A DNA stretch of 46,735 nt from Cohaesibacter sp. Its GTDB lineage: Bacteria > Pseudomonadota > Alphaproteobacteria > Rhizobiales > Cohaesibacteraceae. The notes beneath the pieces were generated by a model. The model searched no databases and was not told the DNA's origin. It saw nothing but the letters and a program-made list of their open reading frames with translations. The position numbers and the translations under genes are program-made. Positions 8,725-18,329 of the stretch are shown one piece after another. Numbering within the stretch: the stretch's first letter is position 1; every line of letters starts with the position of its first letter. The DNA lies in assembly GCA_025800105.1 (NCBI GenBank), contig JAOXSG010000611.1, forward strand, positions 1 to 46,735. Reading direction: 5' to 3'.

Positions 8725-10350
8725 CTAGCTTTCTTTGAGTTTGCGGCGGATGATTTTGCCCGTGGTGGTCATGGGCAAATCGTCCAGATAGCTGATTTCG
8801 CGCGGATATTCATGGGCGGCCAGACGGGTTTTGACAAAGGTCTGAATGTCTTGTGTTAAGGCATCATCCGGCTCTATGCCTTCTTTGGGCACGATATAGG
8901 CTTTGACAATCTGTGTGCGCTCAGGATCGGGTTTTCCGATGACCGCGCATAGGGCAACAGCGGGATGGGCAATCAGGCAATCCTCTATTTCGCCCGGTCC
9001 GATGCGATAGCCTGCGCTGGTGATGATGTCATCATCGCGCCCGACAAAGGTGATATAGCCTTCTTCGTCCTGATAACCCTGATCGCCTGTGATCAGCCAA
9101 TCGTCGATATATTTGTCTTTTGTGGCTTTGTCATTGTTCCAATACCCCAGAAACATCACCGGATTGGGTTGCTTGACGGCAATGATGCCTGTTTGGTTGG
9201 GGGGCAGTGTTTCGCCTTGCTCATTGATGATGGCAACGCAATGACCGGGAATTTGCTTGCCAATTGCACCGGGGCGGGAGATGCCCAATTGGGCGCAAGA
9301 GCCAAGCATCAAATTGCATTCGGTCTGACCATAAGATTCGTTGATGCTGATGCCCAATTCCTGTTCGGCCCAATGCAGCATTTCCTTTCCCAGACTTTCG
9401 CCGCCAGTTCCAAAAGAGCGCAAAACCAATTTATAGCGGCTGGCCGGATTTTTCACCTGTCGTAACATGCGAATGGCGGTGGGGGGCATATAGGTGTTGC
9501 GCACTTTCATATCCTGCAACAGGGCAAAGGCGGCTTCGGGGTCGAATTTGGGAAATTTATAGGCAATGACTGGCACGCCGAAATGCAGACAGGGGAAAAG
9601 ACAATTGAGCAAGCCACCCGCCCATGCCCAGTCTGAGGGGGTCCAGAAGAGATCCCCTTCTTGCGGTAAAAAATTATGAGGCATTTGCACACCTGGCAAA
9701 TGACCCAGCAAGACGCGATGGCCATGCAACGCCCCTTTGGCGCGGCCTGTGGTGCCAGATGTGTAAATCATCAGGGCCGGATCATCGGCGCGTGTGGGGT
9801 GGCAAATATGCTCCGTCGATTGGCCCATGACATCGCGCTGCCAATCCAGCTCCTGCTTTGTGTCTTGTCCCGGATTTTGATCAATGCATAAGCAATGGGT
9901 CAGCTCTGGCAGGCTGGAGCGCAAGGGAGTGATGCGGGACATTTGGTCTTGCGCGGTGATGAGCATTTTTGTGCCACTGTCGCGCAACCGATAGGCAAGG
10001 GCCTCTTCTCCAAACAAAAGCGCGATGGGCACGGCAATGGCGCCGATTTTATATATGGCAATATGAGCGATTAGGGTTTGTGGGCATTGGGGCAATAGCA
10101 AGGCCACGCGATCATTTGGTTTCAGCCCTGCTTTTGTCAGGCAATTGGCCAGCTGGTTGGCGCTGTTTTGTAACGCGCCATAGCTGATGGGGGTGATAGA
10201 GCCATTGTCTTTTCGGTGATAGAGGGCAATGCGATCCGGCTCTTTTTGCGCCCATTTATCGCATATGTCCCAACCCATATTATACTGGGTCGGGATGCTC
10301 CATTCAAAGCTGTCATAAAGCTCGGTATAGCTCGTGGCTGGTTTCAGCAT
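8725..10350 (-). CDS. Medium-chain type acyl-CoA synthetase (AMP-binding)
   Basis: Adenylate-forming enzyme that activates a carboxylic acid to its acyl-AMP and then acyl-CoA. Motifs: P-loop-like YTSGTTGRAKGALHGH, the adenine-site ESYGQTE, the hinge region ITGDQGYQDEEGYITFVGR with DDIITSAGYRIGP, and the C-terminal catalytic Lys in TTTGKIIRRKL. The start is placed at the ATG 10350 because MLKPATSYTELYDSFEW is the usual N-terminus of this subfamily; an upstream TTG would add 11 unlikely residues. The final length is 541. It is monocistronic; the acid (medium-chain or aromatic) is not determined. Confidence 0.9.
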   Translation of the reverse strand: MLKPATSYTELYDSFEWSIPTQYNMGWDICDKWAQKEPDRIALYHRKDNGSITPISYGALQNSANQLANCLTKAGLKPNDRVALLLPQCPQTLIAHIAIYKIGAIAVPIALLFGEEALAYRLRDSGTKMLITAQDQMSRITPLRSSLPELTHCLCIDQNPGQDTKQELDWQRDVMGQSTEHICHPTRADDPALMIYTSGTTGRAKGALHGHRVLLGHLPGVQMPHNFLPQEGDLFWTPSDWAWAGGLLNCLFPCLHFGVPVIAYKFPKFDPEAAFALLQDMKVRNTYMPPTAIRMLRQVKNPASRYKLVLRSFGTGGESLGKEMLHWAEQELGISINESYGQTECNLMLGSCAQLGISRPGAIGKQIPGHCVAIINEQGETLPPNQTGIIAVKQPNPVMFLGYWNNDKATKDKYIDDWLITGDQGYQDEEGYITFVGRDDDIITSAGYRIGPGEIEDCLIAHPAVALCAVIGKPDPERTQIVKAYIVPKEGIEPDDALTQDIQTFVKTRLAAHEYPREISYLDDLPMTTTGKIIRRKLKES

Positions 10351-10592
10351 ATTAGGCCATTGCCTTGCGTTGATAAAAAGCAAAGGCGAGCCTATCAGCC
10401 TTCTCGCCCTCTGGCACCCAGACTTTGGTTAGAGGGGTATGCGTTTGAAATTTATTTTTACAATGAAGGCGATTGTTTTTCTATCTTTAATAGATGGTTT
10501 GCATAATGCAATTTGAAACAAAATATTAACCATAATGAGAGAATTATTTAGGTGTTTACATTCTAGCGTTGTCTTTCCAAAAAGGATGATCC

Positions 10593-11945
10593 ATGGCAGT
10601 GCAACTTTTTTCTCACGCTCATAGTCATTATTCTGATATTTATAGCCAAACTTCAAATCATATAGCTGGACGCGATGATCATCGCGCAAACACCAATAAA
10701 AATGCAGGATTATCAAAGCATGATGCTGGTGATGGATATCGTCCAGCAGAACATAATGTGCGTCAGGCGCAGGATATTGGAAAATCTGTCTCTGACTTTC
10801 ATGCCTTCATGCAACGTTTGAGCGCTTTTCATACAGGTGGTCATGGTGCTGATGTCATTCATGCGGACTATGCTTCACATGTGCATGGTGGCAAGGGGGC
10901 TGATGTCATTCACGCGGACTATGCTTCACATGTGCATGGTGGCAAGGGTGCCGATGTCATCCATGCTGATTATGCTTCGCATGTCAGCGGTGGTCATGGT
11001 GCTGATGTCATCCATGCTGATTACGCCTCATATGTTCATGGTGGTAATGGTGCCAATGTCATCCATGCTGATTACGCCTCGCATGTTCATGGTGGTAGGG
11101 ATGCCGATGTCATCCATGCTGATTACGCCTCGCATGTTCATGGTGGCAAGGGTGCCGATGTCATCCATGCTGATTACGCCTCGCATGTTCATGGTGGTTA
11201 TGGTGCCGATGTCATCCATGCTGATTACGCTTCGCATGTTCATGGTGGCAAGGGTGCCGATGTCATCCATGCCAATTATGCCTCGCATGTTCATGGTGGC
11301 AAAGGGGCTGACACTATCCATGCCGACTATGCAGATTTTGTATATGGTGGTGAAGGCAATGATATTATCCATGCAAGCCATGCCGGATATATTGATGGAG
11401 GGTCCGGCGATGATATCATCAATCTTTCCGCGGCTGGATCTGAGGTTAAATTCGGTTTGGGAAGCGGCAATGATGTGATCAATGCCTCTGGTGATGTTAC
11501 CATTGATCTATGGCGCGGTGCGGCACAAAATGAATTAAGCCTTGATGATTTTATCATCAAACGCGAAGGCAATCGTTACGAGATTTCTATCAAGGGATCT
11601 GATGATAAATTGACGATCAATTTGGCACCCGGGGCCAAACTATCACTGGCCATTGCTAATGGTGATGAGGTGGTGAAGCTGGATCTGACGGGAAGCAATG
11701 AGGTTGTTGGTCCTCTTTCCAGTCCTCAGCAGGACGCACAAATAGAGGCCTTGAAATGGCTCAATAAGGCTCTTGAGGCTGGTCACGATAAGACCCAGAA
11801 TGACACTTATTCTTCGGCTGGCGAGACAACTGATATTGACACTTATCGGGTTGATGTATCTGAAGGACAATCTATTCCTTTATCAGATTTGTTTGATAAG
11901 GCTGACTTGACCTATGAAGGGGCAGGTAAATTGCCGGTTTCTTAA
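10593..11945 (+). CDS. RTX-like repeat protein with histidine-bearing 17-residue repeats
   Basis: Protein of 450 residues preceded by a good ribosome site (AAAAAGGATGATCC-ATG). Residues 1-81 are polar and His-rich with no signal peptide. Residues 82-268 are eleven tandem 17-residue units of consensus GGKGADVIHADYASHVH; the first nine residues match the RTX calcium-binding nonapeptide GGxGxDxIx, the other eight do not. Units grade into ordinary RTX turns (GGEGNDII, GGSGDDII, GSGNDVI). A beta-rich tail follows with IKGSDDKLTINLAPG, then a region ending VSEGQSIPLSDLFDKADL. Such proteins usually leave the cell by type I secretion through a C-terminal signal, but no secretion genes are present here. 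The function is unknown; a calcium- or zinc-loaded beta-roll is plausible. Confidence 0.85.
   Translation: MAVQLFSHAHSHYSDIYSQTSNHIAGRDDHRANTNKNAGLSKHDAGDGYRPAEHNVRQAQDIGKSVSDFHAFMQRLSAFHTGGHGADVIHADYASHVHGGKGADVIHADYASHVHGGKGADVIHADYASHVSGGHGADVIHADYASYVHGGNGANVIHADYASHVHGGRDADVIHADYASHVHGGKGADVIHADYASHVHGGYGADVIHADYASHVHGGKGADVIHANYASHVHGGKGADTIHADYADFVYGGEGNDIIHASHAGYIDGGSGDDIINLSAAGSEVKFGLGSGNDVINASGDVTIDLWRGAAQNELSLDDFIIKREGNRYEISIKGSDDKLTINLAPGAKLSLAIANGDEVVKLDLTGSNEVVGPLSSPQQDAQIEALKWLNKALEAGHDKTQNDTYSSAGETTDIDTYRVDVSEGQSIPLSDLFDKADLTYEGAGKLPVS
10836..11396 (+). repeat. Tandem 51-base coding repeats (11 units)
   Basis: Eleven in-frame 51-base units encode the 17-residue repeats. Units 4-9 are nearly identical at the DNA level, including silent positions, which points to recent duplication or gene conversion. 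The outer units, especially 10 and 11, have drifted. No spacers exist between units, so this is not a CRISPR array. Confidence 0.9.
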
Positions 11946-11965
11946 TCTTACAAGGTTTCATTCTG

Positions 11966-11993
11966 ATAGGGGATGATATGAGTCTATCCCTAT
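11966..11993 (+). terminator. Possible terminator after the repeat-protein gene
   Basis: Stem ATAGGGGAT / ATCCCTAT (one bulged G) with an 11-base loop, followed by an A/T-rich tail with TTTTTG at about 12008-12013. It lies between two convergent genes. Confidence 0.45.
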
Positions 11994-12014
11994 AAGTTCT
12001 ATATTGTATTTTTG

Positions 12015-12632
12015 TTATTGCCGTGGCTTTGGGCGTGGGGTGGTTGTGGTTGCCTTGTTGGGTTTTGTGTCGGGGCTGGCCAGAATCAGGCTCCAATAGA
12101 CGCCATATTTGGCGTTGGGGTTATAGGCTGTGGCAATGCCCATATGGGTTGCGTCTTGTTTCAGCATGACGGCATTGTGGCGTTTGGATTGGCGCCAGCC
12201 AGAAAAGGCCTCGGCCAAGGTCCAGTAACCGGCGCTGATATTTTCTGCCGCTTTGCTTTGGCGTGGATGTGTTTGCGGGAAATTGGCCTGTTTTAAGCGT
12301 TGGTTCAAGAGCAGATCTTTTCGTAATTTGCTGGAGACCTGGCCTTTGTCGGCCATGGCGATGGCCTGTTTTCTGGCCGCTTGCATCAAGCGTGGATCTA
12401 GAGCCAATAGGGGCAGGCCCTTTGTTTGGCGATAGCTGTTGATCAGGCCAAGGGCAGCATCAGGGTTCACGCTTTGCTGAGTATGGGTCAGGCGTTGATA
12501 AAGCGGATTTTGCGGTGGATTGGTGGTTTCCAGACAGCCTGCCAGCAAAGCGGAGCTAAGAGTGACCAGCGCAGCTTTTGTTGCAAAAGAGGTTGTTTTT
12601 TGTGTTTTGCGCATCATAGCTGTTTTATCCAT
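12015..12632 (-). CDS. CAP/SCP-domain lipoprotein
   Basis: Predicted lipoprotein: an N-terminal hydrophobic stretch ends in the lipobox LLAGC, so the mature protein begins at Cys and is anchored in a membrane facing the periplasm. The remainder is a CAP domain (cysteine-rich secretory/PR-1 fold) with INSYRQTKGLPLL at the start and the AAENIS and HNAVML motifs characteristic of bacterial CAP proteins. The tail is Thr/Pro/Lys-rich. The start at 12632 has AAGGAGG eight bases upstream; an ATG two codons earlier lies too close to that site. The gene overlaps the 3' end of the mechanosensitive-channel gene by eight bases, implying translational coupling. The role of bacterial CAP proteins is largely unknown. 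Confidence 0.88.
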   Translation of the reverse strand: MDKTAMMRKTQKTTSFATKAALVTLSSALLAGCLETTNPPQNPLYQRLTHTQQSVNPDAALGLINSYRQTKGLPLLALDPRLMQAARKQAIAMADKGQVSSKLRKDLLLNQRLKQANFPQTHPRQSKAAENISAGYWTLAEAFSGWRQSKRHNAVMLKQDATHMGIATAYNPNAKYGVYWSLILASPDTKPNKATTTTPRPKPRQ

Positions 12633-15423
12633 CACCATGGCCTCCTTCTTCCAGCTCCGGCTCTTTTGTCATTTGCTGGGAGCGTAGCTTTTCAGGCTTG
12701 TAAGCACGGGGTGGCTCAAGCGGTTTTTGCTCCTCTTGTGCCAGCTCTATCTCTTCTTTTTGCGCCAGTGCCTTGGCTGTGCGGATATGGATATCCTGTT
12801 GCGGGAAGGGGATTTCGATATTGGCATCTTTCAGTGCCTTGAAAATGGCAAAGCGCAAGGCGCTTTTGGCTGAGAGGGAATAGTCGATATCCTGAATATA
12901 GCAGCGGAGCTGGAAATCGAGCGAGGAAGCGCCAAAATCCATGAAATAGACCGAAGGGGCAGGATAGCTGGCAATATGCTCTGATTCTTCGGCAATATTG
13001 AGCAAAATATCGCGCACTTGTTCGGGATCGGCATCATAAGAGACACCAACAGGAATGATGATACGGCCAAGCGAGCCGTTATGCATCCAGTTCATCACCC
13101 GGTTGGAGATCAGCTCTGAATTGGGAACAATGACGGTGGCACGATCAAAGGTCTCGATTTTTGTGGCGCGGACCGAGATTTTTTTGACATATCCCTGATC
13201 ATTGCCAACAACCACCCAATCGCCGGTTTTTACCGGGCGTTCGACCAGCAAAATCAGGCCTGAGACAAAATTGTTGACGATGCTTTGCATACCAAAGCCA
13301 ATGCCAACGGACAGGGCACCGGCGACCAAGGCCAGATTGGATAGATCAATGCCCATATAGGAAAAGGCCAGCATGGCGGCGAGAATGAAACCCACATAGC
13401 CAACGCTGGTATGGATGGAATTTTTCAGCCCTGTATCGAGATTGGTGCTTGGAAGGAGGCGTCTTTCCATCCAGCGCTGAATGCTTTTGACCAGCACCAG
13501 AGCAATGATGAAAACGACAATCGAGCCCAGAATGCTGACGGGTGAGATTTGCAGATCACCAAATTGCAATTGCAAAGCCCCTGTCTGGATGGCCGTGACA
13601 AAATCGGTGGAGCGCAATCCCCATGGGGCAAAGATCAAAAGGGCTGTGGCGCAATAAAGCAAAATGCGCAGAGCGCCGTTAAAGAGCACGCTGATTTGCT
13701 TTAGGGTTTTGGCTTTCAACCCCATGGAGTTGGCCAATTTTCGGACTTTTTCGGTGTTGGGGTCGATATTTTCCAAAAGGAAATTGTCAATGAAACCGGT
13801 CAGAATGCCCAACAGGCCGAGAGTGAGGAAAATGCGGCCCAATTGCTCGGCCAGAAAATAACCAAGGGAGACATAGCCCAAAATGGGGGCCGCAATGATG
13901 ATGATACAGCTTAGCCAGACAAGAGGCCGCAGCCAGAGCAAAAAAGCTGGTAGGGAAAAACAGCTTGGTTTGCTGTCATCCTCGGTTGCGAAAGAGGCCT
14001 CATTTGTCTGTCTTGTGCTGGCATTGATCACCAGTTTCAGTGCAATCCAGACCAAAATGGCCGTGATGATGGAAAAAGCCCCCCGGATCAGCACGGTTGT
14101 TTCCAGCCTGCCGACCAGCATTTCGCCGAAGGCGCTGATGGTTGCCTGCGCGCCATAGGCGGTGATCAGCAACAGGCCGATGCCAAACAATTTGGCGGCA
14201 CGTGGGGTGCTATAATCGACAAGGCGATAGGCGGCTTTTTGGGGGGTGAGCAACGCGCGCAAGGTGCCATAGGACAGAGCGCAGATGAAAAGCACGCTTA
14301 GCAAGGCTTGGGCAATTTGTTCGACCCTGATGGGCAGCAGAGCGGCATTTTCCAAAATGATGAGACTGCCCAGCACAAAAGCAAAGGGCACCAGCGTATA
14401 GACCAGAATGGACCAAAGGGCATGGCTGGAGCGCTGCAAGGGGGTTGGATGGTCCAGCCGGGCCAGACGGGACATGCTGGAAAAGAGCAAATAGCGTACC
14501 GGGCCGATGATCAGCACTGTGACAAAAGCGATCATGCCAAAGACTTGCCAGATTGTGTCATTGGCTTTTTTGGAGAGAAAATCCAGCCATTCATTGGCCA
14601 GCAAAAAGGCGCTGTCCCACAGATTGATGAGGCCGGACAGGCCCCGTGCCCACAGAATGGGATTTAAAATGGTGCCGGAGCGTTCGAACAATTGGCTGGT
14701 GAAGCGCTCTTGCAGGGCCAAAGTGATGCGGTTTGCCAGCAGATCGGCGCGCACAATGCTGGCGCGGATGAGGGTGAGCTGATTTTGCAGATTGCCATAG
14801 ACTTTGCTCAATTCCTCGCGCTGGCTTTGAAGCTGCTTTTCTTCCTGACTGGGCTGGACAATCACCTGTGCGGCGGGGACTTGTCCGGTTCCGCTTTGGC
14901 TCTGTTCTGTGGTTGTTTCCTCAGGCTTTTGTTGTTGATTTTGAGGCGCGGTGTTTTTGTCTGTCGTGTCTTGCGGTATCGTCTGGCTTGCAGGTGTTGT
15001 TTCTGTCTCTGCTGCTGCCGGGCTTGTCGTCTCTGTTTTTGTCTCTGTCGTTGGAGTGAGGGCATCAAGACGGGCTTTGGTCTCGCTCAATTGCGGTGTT
15101 AACGAGGCTTCCAGCGTGCTGGCCTTGGTTTTGATATCGGCCAGCTCAATTTGCAGCTGCGTGAAGCCTTTGGTTGTCAGACCTTTTTGAGACAGGGCTT
15201 TTTCTATGCGATCCAGCGCTTTGGTCAATTGGGTGATGGCGCTGGATTGAACCGGATTTTGGCTTGACGTTTGTGTCTGCTCTTGTTGCTGGCTGCTTGT
15301 TTGTGTTTGCGCATAGCTGGATTGGCTCATGCCAGCAAGGCCAAACAGGATCAGCATGATCATGGCGAGCCAACGAGAGGTGACACGGCAAAGGGAGGGG
15401 AGGGAAGCGCAAGAAAATGTCAT
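12625..15423 (-). CDS. Large MscS-family mechanosensitive ion channel
   Basis: Inner-membrane protein of 932 residues. A signal peptide (about 1-38, ending SSYAQ) is followed by a low-complexity Gln/Thr/Glu-rich periplasmic part with coiled-coil stretches (40-230, partly like DUF3772), roughly ten transmembrane helices (260-660), and a C-terminal MscS core. The pore helix and beta domain are visible as SVGIGFGMQSIVNNFVSG, LLVERPVKTGDWV and VIVPNSELISNRVMNWM. Members release solutes during osmotic downshock. The final residues are charged (EEIELAQEEQKPLEPP). The stop codon lies inside the start region of the CAP lipoprotein gene, so the two are one transcription unit. Confidence 0.92.
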   Translation of the reverse strand: MTFSCASLPSLCRVTSRWLAMIMLILFGLAGMSQSSYAQTQTSSQQQEQTQTSSQNPVQSSAITQLTKALDRIEKALSQKGLTTKGFTQLQIELADIKTKASTLEASLTPQLSETKARLDALTPTTETKTETTSPAAAETETTPASQTIPQDTTDKNTAPQNQQQKPEETTTEQSQSGTGQVPAAQVIVQPSQEEKQLQSQREELSKVYGNLQNQLTLIRASIVRADLLANRITLALQERFTSQLFERSGTILNPILWARGLSGLINLWDSAFLLANEWLDFLSKKANDTIWQVFGMIAFVTVLIIGPVRYLLFSSMSRLARLDHPTPLQRSSHALWSILVYTLVPFAFVLGSLIILENAALLPIRVEQIAQALLSVLFICALSYGTLRALLTPQKAAYRLVDYSTPRAAKLFGIGLLLITAYGAQATISAFGEMLVGRLETTVLIRGAFSIITAILVWIALKLVINASTRQTNEASFATEDDSKPSCFSLPAFLLWLRPLVWLSCIIIIAAPILGYVSLGYFLAEQLGRIFLTLGLLGILTGFIDNFLLENIDPNTEKVRKLANSMGLKAKTLKQISVLFNGALRILLYCATALLIFAPWGLRSTDFVTAIQTGALQLQFGDLQISPVSILGSIVVFIIALVLVKSIQRWMERRLLPSTNLDTGLKNSIHTSVGYVGFILAAMLAFSYMGIDLSNLALVAGALSVGIGFGMQSIVNNFVSGLILLVERPVKTGDWVVVGNDQGYVKKISVRATKIETFDRATVIVPNSELISNRVMNWMHNGSLGRIIIPVGVSYDADPEQVRDILLNIAEESEHIASYPAPSVYFMDFGASSLDFQLRCYIQDIDYSLSAKSALRFAIFKALKDANIEIPFPQQDIHIRTAKALAQKEEIELAQEEQKPLEPPRAYKPEKLRSQQMTKEPELEEGGHGDG

Positions 15424-15565
15424 GGCAGCCTGTTATCTAATCCGATTCAGTTACTAAGGTCTAATTTATGCGGCGGGCCGGGCAGTTGCAATTGTCTTGT
15501 CATGGCCTGTCATTTTTTGCCAACATGGCTATAAAAGCTGGGTGCGTGTGAAAAAGGGCAGAGAT

Positions 15566-16414
15566 ATGGCACAGAATGAGACATTTGATCTGAATGATCC
15601 GGTTTTCCCGCAGGCGTTAAAAGAGCGGATGATGGCCAGTGGTGGCTATCCTTATGACAAAAAGCTCAAGCGCTCGGATTATGAGGCGGATTTGGAGCGC
15701 TTGCAGATTGAAATGGTCAAGGTGCAGGAATGGGTGCGGTCTAAGGATGAGCGGATTGTGATTGTCTTTGAAGGCAGAGATGCTGCTGGCAAGGGTGGCT
15801 CGATCAAGGCACTAACCCAATATACCAATCCGCGTCATGTGCGGGTGGTGGCTTTGTCCAAACCCAGTGATGTGGAGCGTGGACAATGGTATTTTCAGCG
15901 CTATGCGCAGCATTTGCCGACCGAAGGGGAAATTGTTCTGTTTGATCGCTCTTGGTATAATCGCGCCGGGGTTGAGCCGGTGATGGGCTTTTGTACGCCC
16001 GCGCAGCGGGACAAATTTTTAAAAGATGCGCCGCGGTTTGAGCGGATGATTTTGGATAGCGGCACCAGATTGTTCAAATTCTGGCTCAATATCGGGCAGG
16101 AAATGCAGCTCAAGCGCTTTCATGATCGCCGCCATAGCCCTCTCAAACACTGGAAATTGTCGCCAATGGATCTTGAGGCGCTGGATAAATGGCAGGATTA
16201 TTCGGTGGCACGGGATTTGATGCTGGAAAAGACCCACAATGATGACAGCCCATGGGTGATTTTGCGAGCCAATGACAAGAGACGGGCGCGGCTGAATATG
16301 ATGCGCCATGTGCTGCTCTCGCTGGATTATGATGGTAAGGATGAGAAAGCCATCGGCACGATTGATCCGGCTATTTTAGGGCAAGGACCGGGTTTTTTAT
16401 CAACGGCAGAATGA
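15566..16414 (+). CDS. ppk2: Polyphosphate kinase 2
   Basis: PPK2-family enzyme of 282 residues that transfers phosphate between polyphosphate and nucleoside diphosphates. The Walker A motif [15 protein letters not shown] and Walker B-like [19 protein letters not shown] are diagnostic, with a lid region containing [16 protein letters not shown]. The start is set at 15566 because [14 protein letters not shown] begins the conserved part and AGGGCAGAG precedes it; a longer frame back to 15497 is unlikely. The sequence resembles class I PPK2 (GDP/ADP phosphorylation), although class assignment from motifs is tentative. The gene stands alone and ends at a strong terminator. Confidence 0.94.
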   Translation: MAQNETFDLNDPVFPQALKERMMASGGYPYDKKLKRSDYEADLERLQIEMVKVQEWVRSKDERIVIVFEGRDAAGKGGSIKALTQYTNPRHVRVVALSKPSDVERGQWYFQRYAQHLPTEGEIVLFDRSWYNRAGVEPVMGFCTPAQRDKFLKDAPRFERMILDSGTRLFKFWLNIGQEMQLKRFHDRRHSPLKHWKLSPMDLEALDKWQDYSVARDLMLEKTHNDDSPWVILRANDKRRARLNMMRHVLLSLDYDGKDEKAIGTIDPAILGQGPGFLSTAE

Positions 16415-16429
16415 CCAAGACCCGCAAGG

Positions 16430-16458
16430 AAAAGGGGGGCGACATTATGCCCCCTTTT
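16430..16458 (+). terminator. Terminator of ppk2
   Basis: Nine-base stem AAAAGGGGG / CCCCCTTTT starting 15 bases after the ppk2 stop and ending in a T-run. Confidence 0.9.
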
Positions 16459-16558
16459 ATGACGGGATTGTCATCTTGCAGCTGTGTGATCTTGTTAAAA
16501 CTTTAATGAAATCTCGATATGCATGATCTCACTTTTGGTCAGATCTGTCATAGCGGGC

Positions 16559-18247
16559 ATGAAAATGAAATCTCTGCGTTTAACCACGGTTTTTGTTCTT
16601 ATCTTCACTTTCCTCTCCGGGTTCGTTTTGATCTCCAGTTTCTTGAATTACAGAAGCATTGAAGAGGTGGAGCAAGGTGGTGAGGAAATTTATGAGAATT
16701 ACCTGACCAGCATTGTCAATCTTTCCTCTGCCAGTTTGGCTCTGGATCAGATCTATATTTTGCAAAAGTCTCATATCATTGCGCCTTCTGATGAGGTGAT
16801 GAATGAGATTGAGAGCAATCTTGGCAAACAGACGACAGCTTTGCATAAAGCTCTGGACGACTTTGAGAAGACCCTTGATGCCGGCGAGGAAATGGCGGCT
16901 TTCAGGACGGTTTCCGCTCAGATTGATCAGTTGCTTTCGCTTAATTCGCGTATCATTTCGCTCAGCCGTAATAACAATGATGATGTGGCCGATGAATTGA
17001 GCCGCACAGACTTTGCCAACTTGTTTGCTTCGCTTGGTGAATTGAACAGCACTATGCTGCAAACCAATATTGACGGGGCCAAGGCATTGGCGGAGTTGAA
17101 TGTGCAGCATTTTAATGAGGCTGTGTTTCAAAATATGCTGATGACCGGTTTGTCTTTGGTGATTGTTTTGGGAGCTTTTTTCTTCCTTCGGATGAAAGTT
17201 GTGCAGCCTATTATCCGTATGACTGACAATATGAATAAGTTAAGTGCTGATGATTTGGCCTTTACCATTCAAGAGTTGGGACGCGGGGATGAAATTGGTG
17301 AAATGGCTGTCGCGCTGGAAGGGTTTAAGGAAAATAAGCGGGAAATTTACCGTCTGAATGATCAACAAAAAGCGCTTGAGCAGCAAAATGCGGATGAGAA
17401 GCGCGCGATGATGAATAGTCTTGCTGATGATCTGGATCAGAGCATTGGTGAGGTCGTGAGCTGGATTGATACAGCCTCGGTTGATTTGCGCCAGACTGCC
17501 AAAAGCATGAATGGTCTGTCTGATGATACCAGTCAGCGGGCGATTGAGGTGTCCTCAGCTGCTGATAATGCTTCCAAGGGTGTGCAGTCGGTGGCCTCTG
17601 CTGTGGAGAAGATGACCGCAACGATTGATGAGATTAATATGCGGGTCGTGAATTTCTCCCATTCATCGCAGCAAGCTGTCAGTGATTTTGCGGTAACGGC
17701 AGAGCAAATGAAGTCTTTGTCTGGTATTGCGGAAAATATTGGCACCGTTGTTGAAATGATTTCGGCCATTGCCGAGCAAACCAATTTGCTGGCATTGAAT
17801 GCAACCATTGAATCAGCCCGTGCCGGGGAAGCGGGCAAGGGCTTTGCGGTGGTTGCCAATGAGGTGAAATCTCTTGCCAATCAGACAGGCAAAGCGACGG
17901 AGCAAATTTCCCGGCAGATTGAAGAAATGCAAATGGCAAGTCGTGATGCCAATGGTTCGCTTGAGGCGGTTTCGGTTGTGATTGAGAAATTGGACGAAAC
18001 CTCTGCCGCCATTGCTGCGGCGATCGAGCAGCAGAGCGCGGCGACAAAAGAAATTGCCCATTCCATTCAGCAGGCGGCGCAAGGCACGGAAGTGGTGTCC
18101 ACCAGCATTGGCGGTGTATCAGAAGCATCGCAAGAGACTGGGCGTGAATGCTCGATTGTCAATGATAAGGCAACGGATTTTCTTGGCAAATCTCAGGCTC
18201 TGAAAGCCGAAGTTGATAATTTCCTTGAGAAAATTCGCGCTGCATAA
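16559..18247 (+). CDS. Methyl-accepting chemotaxis protein with small periplasmic four-helix sensor
   Basis: Chemoreceptor of about 562 residues. The first transmembrane helix ([18 protein letters not shown]) starts a few residues in. A helical periplasmic region of roughly 150 residues follows, of the four-helix-bundle kind, then a second transmembrane helix ([17 protein letters not shown]), HAMP, and the signalling coiled coil with tip [19 protein letters not shown]. The chosen start at 16559 begins MKMKSLRL; a frame from 16523 has no better ribosome site. It is monocistronic, between two terminators. Ligand unknown. Confidence 0.92.
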   Translation: MKMKSLRLTTVFVLIFTFLSGFVLISSFLNYRSIEEVEQGGEEIYENYLTSIVNLSSASLALDQIYILQKSHIIAPSDEVMNEIESNLGKQTTALHKALDDFEKTLDAGEEMAAFRTVSAQIDQLLSLNSRIISLSRNNNDDVADELSRTDFANLFASLGELNSTMLQTNIDGAKALAELNVQHFNEAVFQNMLMTGLSLVIVLGAFFFLRMKVVQPIIRMTDNMNKLSADDLAFTIQELGRGDEIGEMAVALEGFKENKREIYRLNDQQKALEQQNADEKRAMMNSLADDLDQSIGEVVSWIDTASVDLRQTAKSMNGLSDDTSQRAIEVSSAADNASKGVQSVASAVEKMTATIDEINMRVVNFSHSSQQAVSDFAVTAEQMKSLSGIAENIGTVVEMISAIAEQTNLLALNATIESARAGEAGKGFAVVANEVKSLANQTGKATEQISRQIEEMQMASRDANGSLEAVSVVIEKLDETSAAIAAAIEQQSAATKEIAHSIQQAAQGTEVVSTSIGGVSEASQETGRECSIVNDKATDFLGKSQALKAEVDNFLEKIRAA

Positions 18248-18273
18248 ATGTCAATCAAATTTTGAGCAAGAGA

Positions 18274-18297
18274 AAAGGGCGACAATGTCGCCCCTTT
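18274..18297 (+). terminator. Terminator after the second chemoreceptor gene
   Basis: GGGCGAC / GTCGCCC stem with a tight AAT loop, preceded by AAAA and followed by CTTTCCTT. It lies between convergent genes and may serve both. Confidence 0.75.
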
Positions 18298-18329
18298 CCT
18301 TACCTTTCAAGACTTGGAAGTACGGGAGT

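Noticed and set aside
10429-10716. Minus-strand frame of 95 codons overlapping the start of the RTX-like gene
   Set aside because: No ribosome site and no recognisable family, and it covers the ribosome site and N-terminus of a well-supported gene.
10836-11396. CRISPR-like array
   Set aside because: The 51-base units are contiguous, in frame and protein-coding, with no unique spacers.
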